From JAVBMU01 sp031551755 (GTDB lineage: Bacteria > Actinomycetota > Actinomycetes > Actinomycetales > Cellulomonadaceae), in assembly GCA_031551755.1 (NCBI GenBank), contig JAVBNE010000101.1, forward strand, positions 1 through 31,753: a DNA stretch of 31,753 nucleotides, given 5' to 3'. The position numbers and the translations under genes were made by a program. Below are positions 8,879 through 19,278 of the stretch, one piece after another. The notes below the pieces were generated by a model, which did not search any database, was not told where the DNA came from, and worked only from the letters and a program-made list of their open reading frames with translations. Position 1 is the first letter of the stretch; every line of letters starts with the position of its first letter.

Positions 8879-9529
8879 GTGAAACTCACCGTGCATGTAT
8901 TCCTGACGCTCGACGGCGTGATGCAGGCACCCGGTGGACTGGAGGAGGACCAGTCGGGCGGGTTCGCTCGTGGCGGCTGGTTGGTGCCGTTGGTCGACGA
9001 CGACTTCGGGGTGGTGGTTGAGGGCTGGTTCGGCAGGGTGGGGGAGTTCCTGCTCGGCCGGTCGACCTACGACGCGATGTTCCCCTACTGGAGTCAGGTG
9101 ACCGACCCGGACAACCCGGCCGCAGTGGCGCTCAACGGCCTGCCCAAACATGTGGTGTCCTCCACCCTGAAACCCACCTGGGCGCACACGACCGTCATCG
9201 ACGGCGCGGACCTGGTGGCGGGGGTGAGCGCGCTCAAGGCGCGTGAGGCCGCGGTACCCGGAGGGGAATTGCAGGTGCATGGCTCGCACCAGTTGGTGGG
9301 CGCCCTGCACAACGCCGGCCTGATCGACGAGTACCACCTGTTGACCTTCCCGGTGGTGGTGGGTGGCGGAAAGCGACTCTTCGAGGCCGACGCGGTACCG
9401 TCTGGCTTCGAGGTGATCCGCACTCAGGCCACGGCCAGTGGCGCCGTCTACCAGCAGTTACGACCGATTCCGCTGCGGACCGGCGGTGAGTTCGTGGTCG
9501 AGGACGGTCGCGAGGTCACCCGAGACTAA
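8879..9529 (+). CDS. RibD C-terminal/DHFR-like family reductase
   Basis: This 216-residue cytoplasmic protein opens with the family signature of the RibD-C fold (VHVFLTLDGVMQAPGG), then LLGRSTYDAM, VHGSHQLVGALHNAGLIDEY and FPVVVGGGKRLF. Together these form the NADPH-binding Rossmann-like core typical of bacterial dihydrofolate reductase family proteins. The physiological substrate of such stand-alone homologues is generally unknown. About 25 C-terminal residues extend past the core. The start is a GTG at 8879 with GGAGG ending six bases upstream. The gene ends 28 bp before the adenine deaminase gene, so the two probably share a transcript, hinting at a link to purine or flavin/pterin metabolism, by inference. 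Confidence 0.85.
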   Translation: MKLTVHVFLTLDGVMQAPGGLEEDQSGGFARGGWLVPLVDDDFGVVVEGWFGRVGEFLLGRSTYDAMFPYWSQVTDPDNPAAVALNGLPKHVVSSTLKPTWAHTTVIDGADLVAGVSALKAREAAVPGGELQVHGSHQLVGALHNAGLIDEYHLLTFPVVVGGGKRLFEADAVPSGFEVIRTQATASGAVYQQLRPIPLRTGGEFVVEDGREVTRD

Positions 9530-9557
9530 CGACCGGGCTCCGACGAGAGGACATCCC

Positions 9558-10550
9558 ATGCCCTACCCGCCCCGCGCCGAACTCCACCTGCACATCGAGG
9601 GGACGCTGGAGCCGGAAACAGTCTTCGCTCTTGCCGAGCGCAACGGACTCGACCTGCCCTACGCGGACGCGGCTGAGTTGCGCGCCCGTTACGAGTTCAC
9701 CGACCTCCAGTCCTTCCTCGACCTGTACTACGCGAACATGGCGGTGTTGCGTACCGAGGCAGACTTCGCGGACCTGACCCGCGCCTACCTGGCCCGGGCA
9801 ACGGCGGGCGGCGTCCGGCATGCGGAGATCATGTTCGATCCCCAGGCCCACCTGGTGCGCGGGGTGGACCTCGCGACGGTGGTCGGCGGCATCCACTCGG
9901 TGCTGGCGACCAGCGCCGACGACTACGGCGTCAGCACCGCGCTGATCGCGGCCTTCCTGCGCGACCGTCCCGCCGAGGAGGCACTGGCGGTCCTCGACGA
10001 ACTGCTGGCGATGGCGGCGCCGATCATCGGGATCGGACTGGACTCCGCCGAGATCGGCTACCCGCCGGTCGGGTTCCAGGCCGTCTTTGAGAGGGCGCGG
10101 GCGGCCGGTCTGCGGGTGGTGGCACACGCCGGCGAGGAGGGGCCGCCGGAGTACATCACGCAGGCCCTCGATCTGGGAGTGGAACGGATCGACCACGGCA
10201 TCCGGTGCGTGGAGGATGAGGCGCTGATGGACCGGTTGGTGCGCGACGCCGTGCCGCTGACCGTGTGCCCCCTGTCGAATGTGCGGCTGCGGGCCGTGGA
10301 CACCCTGGCCGACCACCCGGTGGTCGCGATGCTGCGACGCGGGCTCAACGTGTCGCTGCACTCCGATGACCCCGCCTATTTCGGCGGGTACGTGGACGAC
10401 GTGGTGACCGCCGTGGACCGGACGTTCGACCTGTCGGTGGCTGAGCGGGCGGCACTCGCGGTCAACTCGGTGCGGTCGTCGTTCATCACCGACGAGCGCC
10501 GGGACGCCTTGTTGGGCGACATCAACGCGTGGGCTGCGCGACAGGGGTAG
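9558..10550 (+). CDS. Adenine deaminase (adenosine deaminase superfamily)
   Basis: I use the ATG at 9558, preceded by GAGAGG, because the protein then begins MPYPPRAELHLHIEG as the family does; the frame stays open upstream into the previous gene. The 330-residue TIM barrel has the metal ligands H10-L-H12, H190 (in HAGEE, with catalytic E193) and D270. The motif SDDPAYFGGY (269-278) and CPLSNVRL (237-244) are typical of the adenine deaminase branch (Aah1/ADE type) and not of true adenosine deaminases. It would convert adenine to hypoxanthine plus ammonia for purine salvage. It lies 28 bp after the reductase gene, a likely two-gene operon. Confidence 0.88.
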   Translation: MPYPPRAELHLHIEGTLEPETVFALAERNGLDLPYADAAELRARYEFTDLQSFLDLYYANMAVLRTEADFADLTRAYLARATAGGVRHAEIMFDPQAHLVRGVDLATVVGGIHSVLATSADDYGVSTALIAAFLRDRPAEEALAVLDELLAMAAPIIGIGLDSAEIGYPPVGFQAVFERARAAGLRVVAHAGEEGPPEYITQALDLGVERIDHGIRCVEDEALMDRLVRDAVPLTVCPLSNVRLRAVDTLADHPVVAMLRRGLNVSLHSDDPAYFGGYVDDVVTAVDRTFDLSVAERAALAVNSVRSSFITDERRDALLGDINAWAARQG

Positions 10551-10605
10551 GTGGGGACGTGGCGCGGCCTGCGGTCTGGCGCCGTGGCCGGCCCGGGGCC
10601 TCGGC

Positions 10606-10710
10606 CGAGTGCTGTAGTTCCAGTCGAGTGCTGCGGTCTCAACCACAGCACTCGACTGAAAGTGCAGCACTCGACATTGGTACGGGCAGCGGAGGTACGG
10701 GCAGCACTCG
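10606..10710. repeat. Array of five 9-mers (CGAGTGCTG / CAGCACTCG) with a 13-bp perfect inverted repeat
   Basis: CGAGTGCTG occurs at 10606-10614 and 10625-10633. Its complement CAGCACTCG occurs at 10646-10654, 10665-10673 and 10702-10710. The central pair is extended into a perfect 13-bp inverted repeat: CAGTCGAGTGCTG at 10621-10633 and CAGCACTCGACTG at 10646-10658, with a 12-base spacer. Start-to-start spacings are 19, 21, 19 and 37 bp, close to whole helical turns. The array fills the gap between the adenine deaminase stop and the GTG of the next gene. It could be an operator cluster, a palindromic interspersed element or a transcription terminator. Confidence 0.8.
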
Positions 10711-10733
10711 GCGGAGCTTCCCGCCGGTACTCT
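10705..10733 (+). promoter_or_regulatory. Probable leaderless promoter of the PPOX gene
   Basis: TACTCT at 10728-10733 fits the actinobacterial TAnnnT -10 element. Its expected start of transcription falls on or next to the GTG at 10741, so the mRNA would be leaderless; no ribosome site is visible. The -35 position (10705-10710) lies inside the last copy of the CAGCACTCG repeat, so any protein binding that repeat would touch RNA polymerase directly. Confidence 0.45.
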
Positions 10734-10740
10734 GGCTCGC

Positions 10741-11403
10741 GTGACGCCCGACCTGACGAACCTCACCCGTTACCGCGACCGCCGCATCGAGGGCCGTGCC
10801 GAGCTGAACGCCCTGCTTGACCAGGTGCTGATCGGCACCCTGGCCACCGTGGTCGACGGGGAGCCGTGGGTGATCCCGACCCTGTTCGCGCGTGACGCCG
10901 ACAGCGTCGTGTTCCACGGTTCGACCGGTGCCGGTTTGCTGCGCTACGCGGAGTCGGGAGCCCCGTTCGTGTTCTCGGTGCACGCCCTGGACGCCCTCAA
11001 GCTAGCCCCGTCGATGTTCAACACCGGCGCCCGCTACCGTTCCGCCGTGATTCGCGGGCAACTGAGCCGTGTCGAAGGGTCTGCGGCACGTTCAGCCCTC
11101 GACGTCTTCAACGATCGTGTGGTTCCGGGTCGCGCCGCTGAGGTGCGCGGCATGAGCGCCCGCGAGTTGGCCGCGACGACGGTGCTGTCACTCCCGATCA
11201 GCGAGGACAACTGGATCCTCAAGGCGGCTGCCGGTGAGCCCGCGCCCGACGACGAGTCGAACGGCGCCTGGTGCGGCACGATCACGATGGGCGCCACTGC
11301 CGGCGAGTTGCTCCCGGCCTCCTGGCAGGACCCAGCGCTCACCCCCACCCCGGCCGCAGTCGGTTTCGCCAACGCGATCAACGAGGGGCGCCTGCGCCCC
11401 TGA
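10741..11403 (+). CDS. Pyridoxamine 5'-phosphate oxidase-family FMN-binding protein
   Basis: The 220-residue protein has the split-barrel FMN-binding fold of the PPOX/NimA-like group. The family pattern is seen in the N-terminal region (LIGTLATVVDGEPWVIPTLF, about residues 31-50), then FHGSTGAGLLRY and a central strand region ending in RYRSAVIRGQLSRVEG. Such proteins bind a flavin and act as oxidoreductases or flavin-dependent resistance enzymes; the substrate is not predictable. The GTG start is supported by the family-like N-terminus (RYRDRR, EGRAELNALLDQV) and a well-placed -10 box directly upstream. It is preceded by a repeat array that may regulate it. Confidence 0.85.
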   Translation: MTPDLTNLTRYRDRRIEGRAELNALLDQVLIGTLATVVDGEPWVIPTLFARDADSVVFHGSTGAGLLRYAESGAPFVFSVHALDALKLAPSMFNTGARYRSAVIRGQLSRVEGSAARSALDVFNDRVVPGRAAEVRGMSARELAATTVLSLPISEDNWILKAAAGEPAPDDESNGAWCGTITMGATAGELLPASWQDPALTPTPAAVGFANAINEGRLRP

Positions 11404-11496
11404 CGGTCGAGGCTGCCTACGCTGTCGTCTTGAGAATAAGCGCATGGGCCATGAAGCCTCGCAGCGCCCGAGACTCTCAATAGAGAGATCTTGCGA

Positions 11497-11863
11497 ATGG
11501 CACGCGTGAGGCGAGCGTTCGATCCTTCCGAAAGAACGGTGACCCTGCCGGAGTCCACGAGGTTGGCCCAGTTCCGAGCGGCATGAGCAGACCAAGAAGC
11601 TCATCGACGCAGTCGGCCGGATTTCGGGGACCCCTTTCGAAGAGCGAGTCCGACAGACCAAGGATCTGGGCGAAGTGATGGGCCCCTGTCTCACCTTCTG
11701 TGCCGCCGGCAAGCAACGAGTCCTTCACGACACGTTGGCGCGCGTGGGCAAGCGGATCGCCGAGGCCGCGCTACCGCGGGTGCCCGAACGGGCCGACCTC
11801 CGGCGGGCTGACCTTGAGGCGATCCGCGACGACCCGCAAGCGGGTGTGCCGGTGCTGCGTTGA
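11497..11863 (+). pseudogene. Small ORF interrupted by a one-base frameshift, upstream of vapBC
   Basis: An ATG at 11497 opens 29 codons (MARVRRAFDPSER...AQFRAA) ending in TGA at 11584-11586. Skipping the T at 11584 joins this to an open frame that reads EQTKKLIDAVGRISGTPFEE and ends at the TGA at 11861-11863, giving about 121 residues of continuous, coding-like, mostly helical sequence with GC-rich third positions. I do not recognise a family. It is either a recently broken gene, a sequencing error, or two overlapping small ORFs. The last codons lie only 33 bases before the antitoxin gene. Confidence 0.5.
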
Positions 11864-11883
11864 TGCACGGGTGCCACCGCTAG

Positions 11884-11895
11884 TACCATATATGG
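11884..11895 (+). promoter_or_regulatory. vapB promoter and palindromic operator
   Basis: CCATATATGG (11886-11895) is a perfect 10-bp palindrome ending one base before the vapB ATG. It overlaps TACCAT (11884-11889), a TAnnnT-type -10 box whose start point would fall at about 11896-11897. The transcript would therefore be leaderless. A palindrome overlapping the promoter is the usual site for autorepression by a ribbon-helix-helix antitoxin or its complex with the toxin. Confidence 0.5.
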
Positions 11896-11896
11896 C

Positions 11897-12109
11897 ATGG
11901 TGAAGACCACCGTCTATCTCCCGGACGACCTCAAGCGTGCTGTGGAGAACGAGGCACGGCGTAGCGGAGCCTCAGAAGCCGAGGTCATCCGTGAGGCGAT
12001 CCGTGCCAGCGTCGGCGCGGCGACTCCAGCCCCACGGCCCGGAATCCTGGAGACGGATACCCCGATCGCTGACCGTCTGGACGACTTCCTGACCGGTTTC
12101 GGCACATGA
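11897..12109 (+). CDS. vapB: VapB-type ribbon-helix-helix antitoxin
   Basis: The 70-residue protein begins with a ribbon-helix-helix DNA-binding domain: the strand KTTVYLPDDLKRAV is followed by helix ENEARRSGASEAEVIREAIRA. A Pro-rich hinge (about 42-50) leads to a C-terminal tail (DTPIADRLDDFLTGFG) of the kind that wraps around and blocks a PIN toxin. It neutralises the following toxin and should repress its own operon. Its stop overlaps the toxin start by four bases (ATGA, 12106-12109). Confidence 0.88.
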   Translation: MVKTTVYLPDDLKRAVENEARRSGASEAEVIREAIRASVGAATPAPRPGILETDTPIADRLDDFLTGFGT

Positions 12110-12513
12110 TCGTTGACACTTCGGCGCTGCTTTCATTTCTCTACAAGGGTGAGGTGAGCCACGAAAAGTCGGCCAAGGCGCTGGCTTCTGCGGACGGGCC
12201 ACTTGTCGTCTCGCCTTACATACTTGCGGAACTCGACTACCTGGTTCTATCCCGGTACGGAACCCGCCACGAACAAGCGGTTCTTGCGGAGCTGTGTTCC
12301 GGGGCGTGGGAGCTTGCGACGATGGATGTGGCACGTGTTCAACGTGCTGCGGCGATCGTTGAGAGATACGCCGATGTTCCGATCGGGCTAGCCGATGCCT
12401 CCAACATCGTGTTCGCTGAGGATTACGGCACTACGACCATTGCGACGCTCGATCGACGGCACTTTTCGATACTGCGACTATCCGACGGCCGTGCGCCGAC
12501 TCTGGTTCCGTGA
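12106..12513 (+). CDS. vapC: VapC-type PIN-domain toxin ribonuclease
   Basis: This is a 135-residue PIN domain. The acidic residues that coordinate the catalytic metal are all present: D4 in MIVDTSALL, E42 in LAELDYL, D97 in GLADASN and D116 in ATLDRRHF. VapC toxins cut RNA (often tRNA or rRNA) when the labile antitoxin is lost. It is the second gene of the overlapping vapBC operon. The sequence is visibly less GC-rich than the flanking housekeeping genes, which fits mobile accessory DNA. Conserved residues are intact, so it is probably functional. Confidence 0.9.
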   Translation: MIVDTSALLSFLYKGEVSHEKSAKALASADGPLVVSPYILAELDYLVLSRYGTRHEQAVLAELCSGAWELATMDVARVQRAAAIVERYADVPIGLADASNIVFAEDYGTTTIATLDRRHFSILRLSDGRAPTLVP

Positions 12514-12588
12514 ATCGTCGGCCCTGCGGTACCGGTACTCCCACTGTGGCACGAAGGCTGGGCCACGTGGAAGGGAGACCACCCGCCC

Positions 12589-15657
<3,069 letters not shown>

Positions 15658-15712
15658 ACCACCAGGTCATCGAGAAAAGGGGACCGCGCAGCTGATGCGC
15701 AGACGGTTGCCG

Positions 15713-15718
15713 AGTCTA
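15713..15718 (-). promoter_or_regulatory. Probable -10 element of glyQS
   Basis: On the minus strand TAGACT lies here, matching TAnnnT, about 55 bases upstream of the start codon; no good -35 is visible. The leader would be about 48 bases and includes the small hairpin GCGCA-TCAGC-TGCGC (15686-15700). Confidence 0.35.
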
Positions 15719-15865
15719 CCCGCGTGACCTCGGCGGGGGTGTGGTGTTCTGCCGCCCGAGGTGCGGTGTTCCCGGACCTGGGCGGGATCGCCACGCCGGC
15801 GGGACCGCAAGCGTCGACGACTCCCCAACCCTTGGCATGGGTTGAACTGCCCTCGGGGTGAGGCG

Positions 15866-15878
15866 GCCCCAGCGGGGC
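15866..15878 (-). terminator. GC hairpin after the small membrane-protein gene
   Basis: GCCCC-AGC-GGGGC forms a 5-bp stem 14-26 bases after the stop of the minus-strand gene ending at 15892. There is no T tract, so this is at best a weak terminator for the three-gene set transcribed from 17.2 kb. Confidence 0.25.
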
Positions 15879-15891
15879 AGCGTCCCATAGC

Positions 15892-16210
15892 TCAGCTCCC
15901 TACGGCGATCCCCTTGGCAATGGCGCGACCCTGACGAATCCGTAGCACGGTCCACGTCACGGCGAACCACAGGGCACAGATGCCGACTCCGATCACTAGC
16001 GCACTCCAGCGCAGGGTCACATTGTCGAAGAATATGTCATCGTCGCGCGCGACAAACGCGAACCACAGGCTGGGTAGCATGAGCACGTAAGAAGCACCGT
16101 CAACAGGACCCGCATACGCCGGTGACCCGCCTACCGACGTAGACCGCCACAGCACAAACGGACGCTACGATCGCGACCACTGCAAATACAAAGAACGGGA
16201 TACCGCTCAT
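15892..16210 (-). pseudogene. Small multi-pass membrane protein gene with a frameshift
   Basis: An ATG at 16210 has a strong ribosome site (GGAAGGAG) and opens a hydrophobic frame, MSGIPFFVFAVVAIVASVCA, that ends in TGA at 16100-16102 after 36 codons. A second frame overlaps it and runs to the stop at 15892, reading SPAYAGPVDGASYVLMLPSL, then a further helix (RWSALVIGVGICALWFAVTW) and a basic tail. A single indel between about 16100 and 16135 would join them into a protein of roughly 105 residues with two or three membrane helices. It could be a real mutation, a sequencing error or programmed frameshifting. It is the last gene of the island operon; I do not recognise the family. Confidence 0.5.
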
Positions 16211-16275
16211 AGGTTCTCCTTCCTCAATTAGCGGGACCAGAAATGTCGTGAGTTTGCGGGAGCTGTTCCTTCGAG

Positions 16276-16884
16276 TCAGTACTGCAAGCGAAACTCTGTA
16301 TCGCTTTTTCTGGGAGAGAATGCGAGTGTGTAATCTGACTCCTCACCCGGCCTACGGGCGGCGATAACGTAACTGGAGGGAATGTTGAATTTCCTCGTGA
16401 ACGATCGCAGGGCCTTCACACCGGATTCCGCATCCACCACTCGGCAAAAGAGGTTGAGCACCGTTCCCTCTTCATAGGGGGATGGCGGATCCCCGCCGAT
16501 GTCGTTCCCGTCGAAGTGCCCGACGCCCAGCCATCCGATGTGGTTGTCGAGCGCGTCTTGACCCTCGTCGAAGATCCACGCATCGCTTGGATGGCTCAGG
16601 TCTGCGGTGAACGTCCAGATCTGCAGAACCACCCAAACGTGCTCGTCTCCGGGAATCTCGGCGAAGCCTTCGTCCCGAACTCGCTCGCGGAACGCGTTCC
16701 AATGCTCGTCGAGCGACAGCTCACGACCCGTCTTCGACGACTCTGGTTCGATCTTGTGGGTCTTCGTTCTGCCTCGGTGCCCGACTTTTCCCTCGTGCAC
16801 GGTGAATTCTGTGCCGTGATCCCAGGCTTCAAGGTAGTGCAGTACCCCGTCATCGTCACGACGGTAGGTCTTGAGGACGGCCAA
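16276..16884 (-). CDS. Protein with WGR-like N-terminus and unknown C-terminal domain
   Basis: I choose the TTG at 16884 (AAAGG upstream), giving 202 residues that begin MAVLKTYRRDDDG; the frame stays open upstream but there overlaps the preceding membrane-protein gene and loses coding character. Residues about 10-45 (LHYLEAWDHGTEFTVHEGKV, then GHRGRTKTHK) resemble a WGR-type module, a fold that binds nucleic acid or protein partners. The rest has many tryptophans and acidic residues (DEHVWVVLQIWTF, GWLGVGHFDGNDIGG, LNLFCRVVD) and reads like the small acidic immunity-type proteins of toxin loci, but I cannot name it. No membrane segment is seen. It sits between two small membrane-protein genes in lower-GC DNA (55% in 16861-16920 versus 73% in 18481-18540, counted by hand). 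Confidence 0.7.
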   Translation of the reverse strand: MAVLKTYRRDDDGVLHYLEAWDHGTEFTVHEGKVGHRGRTKTHKIEPESSKTGRELSLDEHWNAFRERVRDEGFAEIPGDEHVWVVLQIWTFTADLSHPSDAWIFDEGQDALDNHIGWLGVGHFDGNDIGGDPPSPYEEGTVLNLFCRVVDAESGVKALRSFTRKFNIPSSYVIAARRPGEESDYTLAFSPRKSDTEFRLQY

Positions 16885-16916
16885 CGGCTTGCGCCTTTCG
16901 ATTGGAGATGTATCTG

Positions 16917-17120
16917 TCAGTGGTCCGAGGATCTGTGTTCCGCTAAGTCCGTAAATGCACCGAATGCGGTGGCAGCAACCAGGACAACGCCAATCGCTAG
17001 GAGCCCGATCCCGATAAAGTTGACTGCAGGGTTGGAAAAGAACGGGATTGCGAGGCCGATTGTGAGTACGGCAAAGAGGGCGGTCCACCTGGTGGGCGAA
17101 TGAGTTGAGGGAGCTTTCAT
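16917..17120 (-). CDS. Small two-helix membrane protein
   Basis: The 67-residue protein has two hydrophobic helices, WTALFAVLTIGLAIPFF (about 12-28) and FIGIGLLAIGVVLVAATAFG (about 35-54), with short hydrophilic ends. The ATG at 17120 has a perfect ribosome site (AAGGAGG) six bases upstream and lies about 48 bases downstream of a near-consensus promoter. It is the first gene of the island operon, 32 bases before the WGR-like gene. I do not recognise a family. Confidence 0.75.
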   Translation of the reverse strand: MKAPSTHSPTRWTALFAVLTIGLAIPFFSNPAVNFIGIGLLAIGVVLVAATAFGAFTDLAEHRSSDH

Positions 17121-17175
17121 AAAGTCCTCCTTGACTTAAGGATGCCCAGAGCCCAGACGAGCGGGGCATTTGCGC

Positions 17176-17205
17176 AGAGTAGCCGGAGTGGTCGAGCTAT
17201 GTCAA
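17176..17205 (-). promoter_or_regulatory. Near-consensus housekeeping promoter
   Basis: On the minus strand a perfect -35, TTGACA (17205-17200), is followed after 18 bases by TACTCT (17181-17176), a TAnnnT -10. It points at the small membrane-protein gene starting at 17120, with a predicted leader of about 48 bases ending in AAGGAGG. This is the clearest promoter in the window, and suggests strong constitutive expression of the island genes. Confidence 0.7.
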
Positions 17206-17255
17206 CGGGGAGTCTTTGGATTTGTGCATAAACATGCATGGGGGTGCCCCGAGAG

Positions 17256-17274
17256 CAGCAGGGCTCCCCTGCTG
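17256..17274 (-). terminator. Hairpin downstream of the ABC permease gene
   Basis: CAGCAGGG-CTC-CCCTGCTG is a perfect 8-bp stem with a 3-base loop, 33-51 bases past the permease stop. It has no T tract. It separates the ABC operon from the promoter of the next minus-strand operon, which supports a terminating role. Confidence 0.45.
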
Positions 17275-17306
17275 TGGCTTGGCGCCCGCAGCACCCGCCA
17301 CCTCCC

Positions 17307-18227
17307 CTACGACGAGATGTCCGCCGTCGTGAACCGGCTCCACGCCAATGCGCCAAAGATCGCCGCCCAGGCCACCTGCACCACCAACCCGGCTCCGAGG
17401 GAACTCAGGTTCACATCGGTGCGGAGCAACTCGCCGAAGTCGAGCCAGTGATGGGTCAGCAGGTAGGGATGGATGGCAGCCAGCTGCGGCAGTGAGTCGA
17501 GCACGGTGGAGACCACCCACACCACGACGGTCGCGGCCATCGCGGCCACGGGCACCTCGGTCAAGGTGGACAGGAACAGCCCGACGGCGACCAACCCCGA
17601 CAGTGACAAGGCCGCGTAGGCGATCACCCCGAGGATGCGCACCAACCCTTCCGCCAATGAGACGGTGTCCCCGGAGATCAAGGTGACGTCGCCCAACCCG
17701 AAGTAGGCGGCCCCGGTGATGAACCCCGCCAGGGCGATCACAAAGACGGTGGCCCCGGTGAAGAGCAGCACCACCCCGGCCTTCACGGCCAGTAACCGGG
17801 TGCGCGGCACCGGCACGGTCAGCAGGTACCGCAGGGTGCCGGACTGTGCCTCACCCGCGATGGCGTCACCGCTGACGATCGACACCGCCAACGGCAGCAG
17901 CAACGGCAGGCAGGCGACCAGGGCAGCCAACACGAGAAAGAGTCCGTTGCCGGTGACCCGGTCCAGGAAGGCCGGCCCCTCGGCGTCGATCGTGGTGTCC
18001 CGGGTGACGGCGATGACCGTGCCGATCAACACCGGTACGAGCGCGAGCCCCGCAAGGCCCACGAGGTTGCGTTTGCGTCCGAAGACGAGCCGCAGTTCGC
18101 TGCGGATCAACCGGCCGGTCGCCCCCCGCCGGAACTCCACCTCGGCCGAGGGGCGCCGCGGGGACTCCGCCGTGGCTGCCGCGGCCCCCCGACTGGTTGC
18201 GTCCACCGTTGGGTCAGCGTGCGACAT
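17307..18227 (-). CDS. ABC-2 type transporter permease
   Basis: The 306-residue protein has a hydrophilic N-terminus of about 40 residues and then six hydrophobic segments, starting with LVGLAGLALVPVLIGTVIAV and ending near the C-terminus. The block IVSGDAIAGEAQSGTLRYLL followed by PVPRTRLLAVKAGVVLL is typical of the ABC-2 permeases that pair with BcrA/CcmA-type ATPases. It would form the membrane channel for the ATPase encoded just upstream, whose last 14 bases it overlaps. Such exporters commonly remove peptides, drugs or lipids; the substrate is unknown. Confidence 0.9.
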   Translation of the reverse strand: MSHADPTVDATSRGAAAATAESPRRPSAEVEFRRGATGRLIRSELRLVFGRKRNLVGLAGLALVPVLIGTVIAVTRDTTIDAEGPAFLDRVTGNGLFLVLAALVACLPLLLPLAVSIVSGDAIAGEAQSGTLRYLLTVPVPRTRLLAVKAGVVLLFTGATVFVIALAGFITGAAYFGLGDVTLISGDTVSLAEGLVRILGVIAYAALSLSGLVAVGLFLSTLTEVPVAAMAATVVVWVVSTVLDSLPQLAAIHPYLLTHHWLDFGELLRTDVNLSSLGAGLVVQVAWAAIFGALAWSRFTTADISS

Positions 18228-19278
18228 CGAATCCCTCTCCGGTCAGATCCACGAACAGCGATTCCAGGCTCGGGCGCCGAACATCCAGCCCTACGAGGTC
18301 CAGGCCCGTATGCACCATCGCGGCGGCGATCTTCTCGGGCGCCAGAGCGCCCAGCGGTGCGGTGATGGTGTGCCCGAGCGTCGAGGCATTCTCCAGGCCG
18401 AGTTCGCCCAACAGCTTTTCGGCCGCTTCGAGGCAGCCAGGGGTCGTGGTCACCGAGATGACGCTCGCCGCCCCGGCCGCCAGCTCGTCCCGGGTGCCCT
18501 GGGCGACCAGCCGGCCGCGACTCATGATGCCGACGTGCGTGCAGACCTGCTCGATCTCACCCAGCAGATGCGAGGAGACCAGGACGGTCGCACCGCCGTC
18601 GGCGACCTCTCGCAGCAGATGCCGGACCTCCCGGGTGCCCTGGGGGTCGAGCCCGTTGGTCGGCTCGTCGAGAACCAACAGATCGCGCGGCCGGAGCAGG
18701 GCGGCAGCCAACCCGAGCCGCTGCTTCATGCCGAGTGAGTACTGCCGGTACCGCTTGCGGGCGGCCGTCGTGAGCCCGACCCGGTCCAGGGCGGCCGAGA
18801 TCCGGGAGTCGCGGGTGCGGGGCTCGGCTGTCGCATCGGCCGCGTCGAGCCGCTCCAGGTTGGCCCGGCCCGACAGATAGGGGTGGAACGCCGGCCCTTC
18901 GACCAACGACCCGACCCGAGGCAACACCCGCCGACCCGCGCCCGGCATCTGCCCGCCGAGCAGCGTCGCCGACCCCGCTGTCGGGGCGACCAACCCCAAC
19001 AGCATGCGGATCGTGGTCGTCTTCCCCGAGCCGTTGGGGCCGAGGAAACCGTAGATCGCCCCGGTGGGTACCAGGAGGTCGATCTGGTCGACGGCCACCT
19101 GCCCCGAGCGGAACCGCTTGGTCAACCCGGCGGTCGCGATCGCGGCGTCGGCCTCGCCCCGGGTACCGCGCTCGTCACCGACCCGGTCAGCGTCGCCGAC
19201 CGCCGAGCCCACTCGCTGCGGAGCGGGCTCGGCGGGTGCGCCTGCGGGCTGCTCCGCAGGGTGGTCGTCCTCGCTCAC
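18214..19278 (-). CDS. ABC transporter ATP-binding protein
   Basis: The 354-residue protein has a low-complexity acidic N-terminus (1-45) followed by a full ABC domain: Walker A GPNGSGKTT (80-88), signature YSLGMKQRLGLA (180-191) and Walker B LLVLDEPTNGLDP (200-212). It then has the C-terminal extension seen in exporter ATPases of the BcrA/CcmA group (family-typical FVDLTGE near the end). The GTG start overlaps the stop of the LolA-like gene by four bases (GTGA, 19275-19278). It powers the permease encoded by the next gene. Confidence 0.93.
   Translation of the reverse strand: MSEDDHPAEQPAGAPAEPAPQRVGSAVGDADRVGDERGTRGEADAAIATAGLTKRFRSGQVAVDQIDLLVPTGAIYGFLGPNGSGKTTTIRMLLGLVAPTAGSATLLGGQMPGAGRRVLPRVGSLVEGPAFHPYLSGRANLERLDAADATAEPRTRDSRISAALDRVGLTTAARKRYRQYSLGMKQRLGLAAALLRPRDLLVLDEPTNGLDPQGTREVRHLLREVADGGATVLVSSHLLGEIEQVCTHVGIMSRGRLVAQGTRDELAAGAASVISVTTTPGCLEAAEKLLGELGLENASTLGHTITAPLGALAPEKIAAAMVHTGLDLVGLDVRRPSLESLFVDLTGEGFDVAR

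Noticed and set aside
15658..15890. Possible T-box or other riboswitch upstream of glyQS
   Set aside because: No T-box consensus (GGTGGxACCGCG-like) or specifier stem was found on the minus strand, and the predicted leader is only about 48 bases.
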